A program made the translations under genes and the position numbers. The notes beneath the pieces are model-generated. The model did no database searches. It saw only the letters and a list, made by a program, of their open reading frames with translations, and had not been told where the DNA came from. Shown here in pieces: positions 44,505 to 54,823 of a DNA stretch of 62,000 nt. Numbering within the stretch: position 1 is the first letter of the stretch; every line of letters starts with the position of its first letter. Source of the stretch: Cryptomeria japonica (taxonomy: Eukaryota > Streptophyta > Pinopsida > Cupressales > Cupressaceae); the NCBI RefSeq assembly GCF_030272615.1, contig NC_081409.1:22386260-22448259 (forward strand), read 5' to 3'.

Positions 44505-45545
44505 TGTTAGGTCTCAAGAAGGACAACTGAGAGGGGCGGGTGAATTAGTTGTGAACCAGTTATCTATAAATTCTAATCCAAATGCAAGTTATTCCAATTT
44601 AACCTTAATGCCGATAAACCAAACTTAATTATCAGTAAAATAGTTTAACAGTTATAGCAGTACCGGTATAACTTAATGCATAAACAACAACAACAACACA
44701 TATCACAGAGATTTTAACATGGAAACCTGGTAAGGGAAAAAATATGTTGGGAAATCTTACCCACAATCAGATGATACTACTGCAGATAGCATGCATATAC
44801 AAATGGGGTCTGCACATGCAGAAATGCCAACTGCCTAGAGCTCACTGCTCAATCACAAAATAGGAGTCACACTGACTACACAATTGGATGGTTAAATCCA
44901 ATGATAATGTACTGCTCAAATTAGCATCTCCAATGGCGGATTCAGTACCGGTTAAGCTCTAAACATGAGTGTCAAAACACCTTCATAACCTTCCTTCAAC
45001 CTTCAAATAATGTCTGTGTGCTTCACACAAGGATCTGCTTATTTTTTCTCTTTAATAGCCACACTCACTCATCATGATGATCTTCAATAAGATCGTACGA
45101 TCATATATACAAAACCTAAGACCAAATGTATAGGTCAGCTCACTAAAGATATTACAATTAAATCAATTACAAATAAGTCTTGATGCAATAAAACATGTCA
45201 GCTCAATACATTTACCAAGTTATTCAATCAATAAACAATCTCCATAATGTGTTGTGCTGATCTGGAATACCGGTCCATAACCTAGACCTATTTGCTGGTA
45301 AAGGCAAATTTGTTGACCCGATTAGACCAATAAGAAAAACACCAAAACCAAACTTCCAATTCATATTTTCAAGATAACCACATTATCTCCAGATAATAAC
45401 AAGTCATCATCGCTATCGGTGAACAATATAACCTGTTGGTGAACACATACCAGTGACTGTGCATAAGTCACTAACCATACCAGTGAACATAATGTAAACC
45501 TCCAAGAAGACAAGTGTTGACATCAATGACAAAACCAATTCAACA
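44505..45545 (-). repeat. SIRE-2 3' LTR (about 1041 bp)
   Basis: On the plus strand it spans TGTTAGGTCTCAAGAAGG to CCAATTCAACA. The palindromic word ACCGGT appears three times, each after TA or GTA. It shares its ends and several blocks with SIRE-1. Confidence 0.7.
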
Positions 45546-45789
45546 CATGACGAAGTCATCCATAATACCAACAATGCAATGAGTCTGAAAAATAAATAGT
45601 AATGGTTTTTTCACATATATTCCTCCCCCTTTGACAACAATGCCAAAGAATCAAACAAAATAAAAAACTCTAAATCTCAAGGCTGACTACTCTCCTTGAG
45701 TAGTAGCATTATTTCATCAATCTAAAGCAAAATATAGCTTTGATAATGCATACTGAACTGATGAACATTTGCATCATTTAAGTCTCTAT
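45546..45789 (-). other. SIRE-2 pre-LTR segment
   Basis: It has a purine string GTCAAAGGGGGAGGAATAT on the minus strand near 45620-45640. No gene is seen. Confidence 0.5.
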
Positions 45790-46900
45790 CGGAGGGGTAG
45801 AAACCCCCAATCTGTCTCTCAAATACTCAAATGATTCCCGTGACAAAGGTTTAGTGAAGATGTCTTCTACCTATTCTTTAGTATTCACATAAACCAATCT
45901 GACTTCTTTTTCTTCCACCTTTTCCTTCAAAAAGTTATACTTTATGGATATGTGCTTAGTCTTGGAGTGAAATACCAAATTCTTTGATATTTTAATAGTT
46001 GTAGAGTTATCACAATGGATAACTATTGGATCATTATAACTCACTTATATCCTTCAACATCTGCTTCATCCATAGAACTTGAGTGCAATTGGTTGCATCT
46101 ACAACATATTCATCTTCAACAGTAGATAAGGAAATGCATGACTATTTCTTGTTGATCCATGAAACCAACTTATTCCCAAGGAAGAATGCTCCACTAGATG
46201 TGATCTTTCGGTCATCAACATCACTTGCCCAATCTGCATCTGAAACATGCACATAAAGTAAAGTCATCATCTTTAGCGTACCATAAACCATATTCACTTG
46301 TTCCTTGCAAATACCAGAATATCCTTTTTATTGCACTTTCATGATTTTCTCTTGGATTACTTTCAAATCTTGATACAATACTGATTACATTCATTATATC
46401 CTATCTAGTCTGAGTTAAATATAGCAAACCACCTATCATGGATTTATATCTTGTAGAATTTACTAAAGGGGATACATCATTAATTGATAATTTTTCACTT
46501 GTAACCATAGGAGTACTAACCAGTTTAGAATTTTCTATACCAAATTTCTTCAATAATTCCCTTAGATACTTAGTTTGACAGATAAAGATGCCTTTGTTAG
46601 TCTAAGTAATTTGCAAGCCTAGAAAAAATCTTATTTCTCTAGTCATAGACATTTCAAATTCACTCTCCATATTATCAAAAAATTCTATGCATAGTTTTTC
46701 TTCATCTCCAAAAATGATATCATCAACAAATACTTCAATAATCATAATATCATCATTAGTGATCTTATAACATAGGTTACTGTCAGCATTATCTTTTATA
46801 AAATCTGTTACTATTTACTAAGTTGTCATTAGTTTTATGTCCAAATTCATCCTATATACTCTAGTTGGTTAATACTACCGAAATATTCAGTTGGTATGTA
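45790..46900 (-). pseudogene. pol: SIRE-2 reverse transcriptase end and RNase H
   Basis: On the minus strand the RT catalytic box reads VFVDDIIFG (about 46712-46738), then MESEFEMSM, FFLGLQIT, IFICQTKYLRELLKKFG and TPMVTSEKLS. RNase H shows SDADWASDVDDRKITSSGAF, FLGNKLVSWI and LSTVEDEYV, the Sirevirus form. Further motifs (HSKTKHISIKYNFL-like) appear only in another frame, and many stops are present, so there are frameshifts. It is a dead copy of the polyprotein end. Confidence 0.8.
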
Positions 46901-46948
46901 CTAAGGCTATCAGTTACAGAAGAAAGGCTAGTCACTGAGATGAGAGAT

Positions 46949-46953
46949 GAAAG
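46949..46953 (+). other. Left flank of gypsy-3, presumed target duplication (AAAGA)
   Basis: These are the five bases before the gypsy-3 LTR. The second copy would be outside the window, so the call is a prediction. Confidence 0.4.
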
Positions 46954-47244
46954 ATGTAGACACCTAAAAATGGTCAACGCTTGCGGAATCATACTTTAAC
47001 ATTTGCGCATTGCCTCATTTTAGGTTTTTGCGTTGCATTAACATTTCTTCCATGTTTCGCACTTGGTCTTTATCATTTGCGAGCATTGAGTCCTTCTTCT
47101 GCATTCTTCAATCATCTCATTCTCAAATTTGGTCTTGTCGACAACAATCTTCAGTCATGATTTTGATCAATCTTATCCTATCGCATCAATGTACGTGCTC
47201 ATTTGTCATCATTTTGGACATCGTCAATCCTAATTAGGGTTTTG

Positions 47245-47490
47245 TCCTCTTATCAATCTTGTCATCTGGCGATCGATTTATCATCAATCCTTATCATTTT
47301 CAATCTTGTCATTTTAACGATCGATTTGTCATCGATCGTTATCATGTTCGATCTTGTCATTTTTGTGATCGATTTGTCATCGATTGTGGTCATTTTTAAT
47401 CTTGTCATCTTGCAATCTATTTTGTCATCTTGTCAATTTTGTCATTTGGCGATTAATTTGGCATCGATCATTGTCTGTCTCAATTATGTC
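47245..47490 (+). repeat. U3 tandem repeats with perfect palindrome (gypsy-3)
   Basis: There are about five units of 45-50 bp with ATCTTGTCAT...CGATCGATTTGTCATCGATCG. At 47316-47340 the centre is AACGATCGAT-TTGTC-ATCGATCGTT, a perfect 10-bp inverted repeat. It lies upstream of the TATA box, so it could bind transcription factors; that is inference. Confidence 0.8.
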
Positions 47491-48113
47491 AATTTGGATC
47501 AATTAGTCATTGTTCCTCATCAATTGGCGCATTTATCAATCAAATCATTTTATCACATTGGTCATTTTATCAATTCAAAATCATGATCGATATCAATTAT
47601 CTTTCATCAAGACCTAATTGTCATTCTTTGCATTGCTAATTCATCTTCTAGGGTTTCATGATTTAATCATTTAACCTTGTGTGTCATTTCTTCCTCTAGG
47701 ATTAATAAATTATTTATTTATCCTAATTCTTCTCATCACAATTAAATGTTCATTTAATTGGCTAATTATTCCTCTTTTTGTGAATTAATTAATAAATGAC
47801 AAATTATTAATTAATTTACCTAATTCTTAATTACTAATTTTCCTCTTTTTTCTAATTTTCTAATTTCTAATTCATCTAATTTCTATTCCTTCCTATTTCA
47901 TCTCCTAATTCCATGGGAATGACATTTCAATTTGTCATAATTTGTCATAATTGACAATCAATCAATTTTGACATAGAAGTTTGTCATAATTTGTCATAAA
48001 TTATCAATCAACAAATTTTGCATAGAAAGTGCATAATTTGTCATAATTGACATAATTGATTTGCAATTTCCATTTGAATTGAATCATGCTAATCTTGTCT
48101 TTTCTCCAATTTT

Positions 48114-48125
48114 TCTATAAATTAG
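48114..48125 (+). promoter_or_regulatory. Gypsy-3 LTR TATA box
   Basis: TCTATAAATTAG lies about 360 bases before the LTR end. The same box is present at the matching place in the inverted gypsy-2 LTR. Confidence 0.65.
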
Positions 48126-48484
48126 ATGAATTTCTTCAATCTTGGCTAATGAGAATGAGACTAATCAGACTATCGAATTTCTAATCAATCACATTTCGAG
48201 TACTCTTGATCAATAATCTTGTCTACTTGCTTTCAATTATGTGTGTGTACTTGAAGGTGAGATCCACAACAAAAATATTTGGAGAGGAAAGAAGAACAAT
48301 GGAGCCACATGAAGGAAACATTTGGATTTACATCTGGTTTGCATAATCTTTTTGAATGTTTCAATTTTCATGTCTCTATTGAATGTGTTTAGGATAGATC
48401 ATTGCAATTTGCTTTTGTGATTGAGCTAATGATTAATGTTTATATATGCTTTTGATGATTTCCTATTTCCTATGCTACATTAAT

Positions 48485-48503
48485 TGGTGAACCCGACGTG
48501 AAC
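48485..48503 (+). promoter_or_regulatory. Gypsy-3 primer-binding site candidate
   Basis: TGGTGAACCCGACGTGAAC starts five bases after the LTR. Its complement ends in CCA as a tRNA would. I could not match it to a plant tRNA from memory. Confidence 0.65.
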
Positions 48504-50473
48504 ACTAACCTTCTGATCCCTTTACTGTGTTTTTGAGTGCTTTTGAGTTGATTTGCAGGCCAAAAAAACCCAAAAATAGGGTAATGCAAGGCTTTCTGGA
48601 GACTTCTGCGCCTGTGTAAGACAACCTGCACCTGTGTCAAGCAACTTGCGCCTATGTCATGACTTCTGCGCCTGTGTAAAGTCCAGAATAGAGGTAAAAA
48701 TGCAGTGTTTTACTTGAAATTTGTTTTGTTTTTGCATTCTATTTTCTATTTTTTGGTCTTTGGTACTAATTATCTGTGCAACATCTTGGCATACGCATGG
48801 CAAAGAAAACAAATGAAACTACTAACATGTTTTATGCAGAATCGATAGTCAAAGAATAAACACCTCAAACTTCTAACTTGGGTTTTGCAGGTTGCCTTGG
48901 AGAAACAACTAAACCTTGTGTTTGCAATTAATTTTTAGGCACCTAATGATTTCTAAATAGGTTGGAATGAACATGTTTTTGCTTTGATTGTTGAGTGTGA
49001 CATTGGAGTAGGAGAGTATGCTCTCATCCTTCTTAGGGTGATCAGAAATCCAAATCTTCGATACCATGCTCATGTCTTTGATTGTGTGTCACCTTTAGAG
49101 GGCCTGCCTTCCCGAGCATTTTCTTTTGCAAGCAAGTGATAATCGTGAGAAGGGAACGACCCAAAGTGAGTACGGCTAGAATACCTTGGCATTCTAACTC
49201 ACTATAAACAAATACCTGATGGGCAAAAGCTTTGAAGGAAGGGTTACGTGGGAATTGCAGTTACTTGGGAAGTGATGACCCTTGGACTCTTTCTCATATC
49301 AACATCTAAGTAGGACCTCATGGTCTAAATCATGCTTGCGTGACTACATTTGTTTGGTATCTTTATGGGCTTAATGTCTCAATCACACTTGCGTGACATC
49401 AAGGAGTAACGCTTAACAGAAATCCTTACTAAACACCTTGTTTTTAGAGGCCAAAAACCCTTCTAGTTGCTTGAGAAGGACAAGTTCGGATACTTGAAAG
49501 AGATACTAAGTTTGCCATGGGGACTGATGCTTGGCTGCCCTAAGAAGTGAGTGCCGTGGAGGGGAGCCCATGGGGTCAAACATCTATGTATTCTCCTTGA
49601 ATCCCATAATGAGTCTACCTCTCAAGTACCTAATGTCCTTGCCTACCATAAGAAATTTGTGAATGAGCATGATTGTCTTGAGTCTATGTTAAAATATCTT
49701 GTCTTCTTTACTTGTCAAAAGTTGAATTGCGTATCATTTCAAAAACAAGGCTAAATTGATTCAAAACAAGGTTAAACATAAGAGCATTTCATCCAACAAA
49801 CTTCAAAACATCTTCAAACATGGTTGTCAAACATTGTTCAAAATCTTGTCTCAACATTCATGTCACTTACATTTAGGTTCATCCTAGGTTGCATTTTGCA
49901 AAGTTCATTGTCAAGTACCAAGGTTAGGTTTCACCTAAGTCATACTCCTTTGCATATCAATAAGGGTTATCCATTTGCATGTGTCCTCTTGCATTAGAGT
50001 AATACCATTGTCATACTTTTCATACCCTAAGTCTCTTCATTAAGTTTAGGTCATTATCATATCATATTAAGGTCATTTGCATAGTAATTGTCCCTTTGCA
50101 TATAGTCTCAAAAACTAGGTTTTGTCATACTTGAGTAATCCAAATCTTTGATAAACCCTAAGTCATTGTTAGGAAGTCTAGACCTTATCAAACCTTTTGT
50201 CCTTTTGTCATCAATGTCATTTCGTCAAACCTAGCTTAGTATCCAAGCATATATGGGAGACATTGTCATCTTGTCCTTTTGTCACTTGGTCTTTTTGTCC
50301 TTCGAGGTCTAGACATCATTCCAATTTCCTAAGGGTCCCTCTTTTAGATTTGCATTCATAAGTTTGTTAAAATCTCCAAAAACAACCAAAAACATAGATT
50401 GCATTTTCATCTAGTGGCATATCATATATTATCTTTGAAAAATTTCCAAAAATATTGCATTTGCATAAGTGAC
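48504..50473 (+). other. Gypsy-3 5' leader
   Basis: This 2-kb stretch matches the inverted gypsy-2 leader. It contains the phrase array at 48596-48680, the GGGGACTGATGCTTGGCTGC block shared with gypsy-1, and a second half rich in TTTGCAT and CTAGGTT strings. No convincing gene is present. Confidence 0.65.
48596..48680 (+). repeat. Leader phrase array of gypsy-3 (CTGCGCCTGTGT)
   Basis: Four units of CTGCGCCTGTGTNA at about 18-24 base spacing, two with CAC or TAT variants. They correspond to 30440-30560 in gypsy-2. Confidence 0.75.
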
Positions 50474-53362
50474 ATGCCTGTTGAGACAACATCAAAATCA
50501 AAAAAGATGGGCGAACCAATGTATCAACCCATGGACAATATAGCAAATTCGCAGTTTCAAACTAGTCAAACAGTGCAAATCGAAGGTTCATCAAATGCAT
50601 CTTTACCACCATATGGAATGGTTCAACTTGGACCACCTCCATTATATGAACCGATGTTTGTACCAATGAAACTAGGACATGGGAGTGTTCCACCAACTCC
50701 AAGAGGAAGTGCACCTTTCAATTTGAATCAACCACACCTGCAACATGACATTCAAACTCAAACATTATATGAAGAACAAACTCTCTCACAAGGATTTGGT
50801 TCAGATCAAGGCTTTCACCAAGAAGCGAATCCAAATATCCAACTAGATTCTTCATCCGATTCCGATGCTTCTGATGATGTTGACATGTTCCTTCAAGATC
50901 CAAAGATAACAAAAAAGATGGATAAGTTCTTGAACAAGGTCTTTAAGATGTTTCCACAAAAGTATCTTAACATGATGAGTAATGTGACCTCTTCAAGTGA
51001 CCAAATCAATATGCAAGAACAACAAAGCGGTGAGTTGTTAAGTTTCTCTCCGCATCCAAATGAAGAAAATGTACAACAAGCAACTCAACCTACATTGATG
51101 AGTAAACGTGCTTCAAAGGCATTGACAGTGACTATTCCTCAGAAGTCACCATTTGAGACAATAAATAATCCACTATTCAACACAACACCTATAACACAAG
51201 ATCAAATGAAGACCGCGCAAATATTGACAACTATCCCTCAACAAGAAGTGGCTCCTTACATGCATAAAATTGGATCGAAATCTAAGATGCAAGAAAGCTT
51301 CATGACTAGAATGCCTGATATCACTAATGTCCAAAGCAATTCCATGATGCAACAAAGTTCTTATGTCCCATTAAGTTCAATATCTTTGCCAAACACTATT
51401 GCGATAGATCCTTCGATAATGGCAACACAAAGAGCTACAGATAGTGGTTTGCACCAACAACAATTGTTGCAACAATTGAGTAAGACACAAAAGGTACAAT
51501 CGAATGTGCAAACAAGCAATGTACAACAACAACAATTTCGCATTCGACAACAAATTGTAGCGCCTTCGACACCATTACAAGTTAATGCAAACTTGCAACC
51601 ATCACAATGGATTGGACAAACAACACAGAAAGTTAATGCAAGTGCTATACCCCATCTTAAGGAGAAGCAATGAAAAGCACCTAAACAAAGTTTTTTACAA
51701 ATGATGGGATACACACCGCGACAACAATTGGCACAAAGTCAACAAATTCTGATTCGTCAGCATCAACAACATGTGCCTCAATATGTGCCAAGGCAAACAA
51801 GCCATCCTACTTCACAACAGCAATTGGCGCCTGTGCAATATCAACAACCTCCTCAATTGCAATATCAACCTAGGCTCCAAGAAGCACAACAACAAAGTTA
51901 GTATCAAGGCATAGCACAACCACAACAACAAGCGATGTACCAAGAACATTATATGCCGGAGACACCAAAAACGGCCATTTTAGAGTATCAACAACCGATC
52001 GGAAATGTGATGTATCGACAAAGAATACCCATCGGGATTAATGATGGACCTCCAAAATCTGATACAATTGTGCAACAACTTGAGAAGTTGCAACGAAAAG
52101 TTGACGCATTAGAAACTAAAGGAACAAAGAAGTTGTATACAGATCAAGATTTATGTCCTAATCCTTTTGACAAGAGTGTATACATGCCTCCATTCCCTAA
52201 GCATTTTGAGGCACCTAATTTTGAGAAATATAAAGGGCATGGCAATCCAAAAGATCACATTCGAGCATTTTTCGTGGCATGTACTGAAGTAAGCTATGAA
52301 GAGACGTATTTAATGCGATTATTTGCACAAAGTCTCATGGGACAAGCCATGGATTGGTATTCACATCTGCCAGGAAATATAAAGACTTGGTCGGAATTGG
52401 CTCAAAAGTTTTTATCTCATTTCGCATTCAACATCGATAGTGATGTGACAATGTCAGATTTATGCAACACCAAGAAAAAGCAAGGTGAACCATTAGTGAC
52501 TTTCTTGCAACGATGGTGAAGCTTGTATAGTCGATCTTCTCTCGATATACCCGAAGAACAACAAGTGAATCTGTTTATCCAAAATTTAGTCCCAAAAATG
52601 ATGTATGAGCTAAAATTGAAAAGTCCCAATACTATTGAGAAACTCATTAAGAAAGGAATGAGCATTGAAACGGCTCTTGTAGCTAAAGGAATTATCAAGC
52701 TCAATAAAGACAGTGACAACACAAATTATTCAGGGGACAGAAATAGATTTTAGTATAAGAACAAGAATGTCACTAATGATGGTGTTGTTGATGCAAGAGC
52801 AGTGAATGCAAATCAACCCCCATTCACAATCAAGAAATTGAGTGTTCCTAATATGTCAACTATGGAACAAAATCAAGCACCAATGAGCAATGTTACTCAA
52901 AAGCCACAATACCAGCAACATGCTCAACAATACACTCAACAGTATAATCAACAACAAGGTCAGCAACAAAATCAGCAACGCAAACCTTTCCGATCAAGGG
53001 ATGGGCCTCCTCGACAATTTATACCATTGGGAGAGCCTATTGAGTCGGTAATGAAGCAATTAATACAAGCAAAATTTATTAAGCTACCCGATATCAAGGC
53101 AGAACCAGTGGTAAAACCGCATTGGTGGAATGATAATGCATACTGTGAGTATCATTGGTCCAAAGGACATAAAACCATGTCATGTTTTCAATTGAAACAT
53201 ATGATTCAAGATTTATTAGAGCAAGGAGTAATTGAGGTAGATCCACCCCATGCGACCTCTAACACTGATCATACTATTTTCAAAACTCCTTTGCTTGATC
53301 ATGACAAGGGTAAAGTGTCTTCTTCCAACTCTGCCCAAGCAGCAAATTATGCGAATAGTAGT
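50474..53362 (+). pseudogene. gag: Gypsy-3 gag, N-terminus to tail
   Basis: I choose ATG at 50474 (MPVETTSKSKKMGEP) over the upstream one at 50399, because the gypsy-2 ORF begins at the matching place. A long Gln/Pro/Ser-rich N-terminus holds an acidic patch (DSSSDSDASDDVD). The capsid domain is at about 52150-52520 (FEKYKGHGNPKDHIRAFF, AMDWYSHLPGNIKTW). A zinc knuckle of form C-x2-H-x4-H-x4-C is at 53144-53185. In-frame stops lie at 51671, 51899, 52517 and 52751. The tail is cut by a solo LTR after NYANSS. Gag assembles the particle. Confidence 0.9.
53358..53362 (+). other. Target-site duplication, left copy (GTAGT)
   Basis: It is identical to 54819-54823. Removing the LTR and one copy restores the gag frame. 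Confidence 0.95.
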
Positions 53363-54818
53363 TGATGCCCTCCTAAATGGCACAATGGTTTAGTCTAAGA
53401 TCAAACAACACAAAAACACACAAAGTATTAGCGTTAGTCAATCAAAAACTAAAACATATGAAGGCATTCCAAGAGAGACACTAAAAACATGCTAATGAAT
53501 TTAACTAAAGAAGTAAAGACAATGAGACATCTCCAACTATCTCTTAGCATGATATTAGCTCCTTCTCCCTTGTTCCTCTCCTCTCCAAGTTCCAAAATAG
53601 TGTAGCTCTCAGCAGCTTTTTGCACTATGGATGCTTATGGAGGATTGAGATTGTAGTATAGCTCCAAATATGAAATGAAAAGCTATTACTATGCCATTGA
53701 TGCTAAAATGATTGATTTTATCAAAAAGACAAGATCTTAGTTATGCTATGCTAAATGCTCTCTTAAAATGCCTATAGCTTAAATGCTTACAAGTTTTCAG
53801 GATCTGGATTATGAAGGAATGGGCTCTATTTATAGGAAAAATGGAGCAATGGATGGCCAAGATTGAAAGGTTTAATCAAGGGTCAAGCTTGAAAGTTGGG
53901 GATCCATGTGCACAATTTGCACCAATAAAATAGTGACAAGTGTCAACACAGGATTGGGTTGAGAGAAGAGGTTGGAGGCATTAAAGGCCTGAGAAGACCT
54001 CATGGTTATCTAAAGGCTAAGGGTCAAGCCTAAATTAGGATTACCCACTGGATTAGGAGTTAATCCAAGGATAAACCTTTGTGCAAATGATTAAGAGATA
54101 ATCATGGTCAAAGCATTAAAGGCTTGATGAGACCCTTGGGTTGGGTAGAGGTTGAGTCAAAACAAATGTTTTAACCATGTGGGAGGGTTTGAGGTAACCA
54201 TTAATGGTTATTGGAGACTTTGGGGATTAAGTGGTTGAAGGTTGAAAGCCTTCAATGGTTATCAAAGACTTTGAGGAATTAAGTGGTTGAAGGTTGAAAG
54301 CCTTTAATGGTTATCAAAGACTTTTAGACTTTGAGAAGTGACTCCATTTTGCTTAGGAATGTGACAATAATTAGGGGATGGATTAGGCTAATTAGGAAGG
54401 GGTTAGAAGAATCTAGAAGGGGATTAGATTTTTGCAAGTGGATTTGGTGGGTGAGGGAAAATAGGATTTTATTAAAAAAAAAAAAAAAATTCATTTATTT
54501 CAATAAATGTGTGCAAGTTGCATTTGTAGGAAAATGCAAGTGGGGTGGGGATAATGATTTAAATAAATGTTTTATTTAATTTATTTAAAAGAAGAAAAGG
54601 GGATTTAATTAAATAAATAGATTTTATTTATTTAATTGATTGGAATTTGATTTTAATGAATTAATTAAAATAAATTGAATAATTTATTTAATTAATAGAA
54701 GAATTTTTGGGGATGAATTAATTAAATATTAATTTAATTAACTGATGGCTAGTGGATTTTTAATCAAATAAATACGAAATATTCATTTAATTAAAATGGA
54801 CAGATTTATGTGACTACA
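53363..54818 (-). repeat. Solo LTR (1456 bp) inserted in gypsy-3 gag
   Basis: On the minus strand it starts TGTAGTCACATAAATCTG and ends GAGGGCATCA. A TATA box CTATAAATAGAGC is at 53825-53837. There is no internal sequence and target duplications are exact, so it arose by recombination between two LTRs of one element. It belongs to the family of 19630-21026 but has a different R/U5. Confidence 0.95.
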
Positions 54819-54823
54819 GTAGT
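54819..54823 (+). other. Target-site duplication, right copy (GTAGT)
   Basis: It matches 53358-53362. Confidence 0.95.

Larger units (their letters stand above)
44505..46953 (-). mobile_element. SIRE-2: Sirevirus-like copia, 3' half, cut by gypsy-3
   Basis: On the minus strand RT C-terminus and RNase H lead into a 3' LTR (44505-45545). The element enters SIRE-1 at 44504/44505, preceded by GTGCA. Its 5' part would lie beyond gypsy-3, outside the window. Confidence 0.8.
46954..48479 (+). repeat. Gypsy-3 5' LTR (1526 bp)
   Basis: It runs from TGTAGACACCTAAAAATGG to TTTCCTATGCTACA. U3 repeats are at 47245-47490, an AT-rich TTAATTAAT zone at 47750-47900 and a TATA box TCTATAAATTAG at 48114-48125. 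Confidence 0.9.

Noticed and set aside
47203-47586. 127-codon ORF in the gypsy-3 LTR
   Set aside because: It reads across U3 tandem repeats; the periodic Ser/Ile/Val content reflects the repeat. An inverse counterpart in gypsy-2 is equally repetitive.
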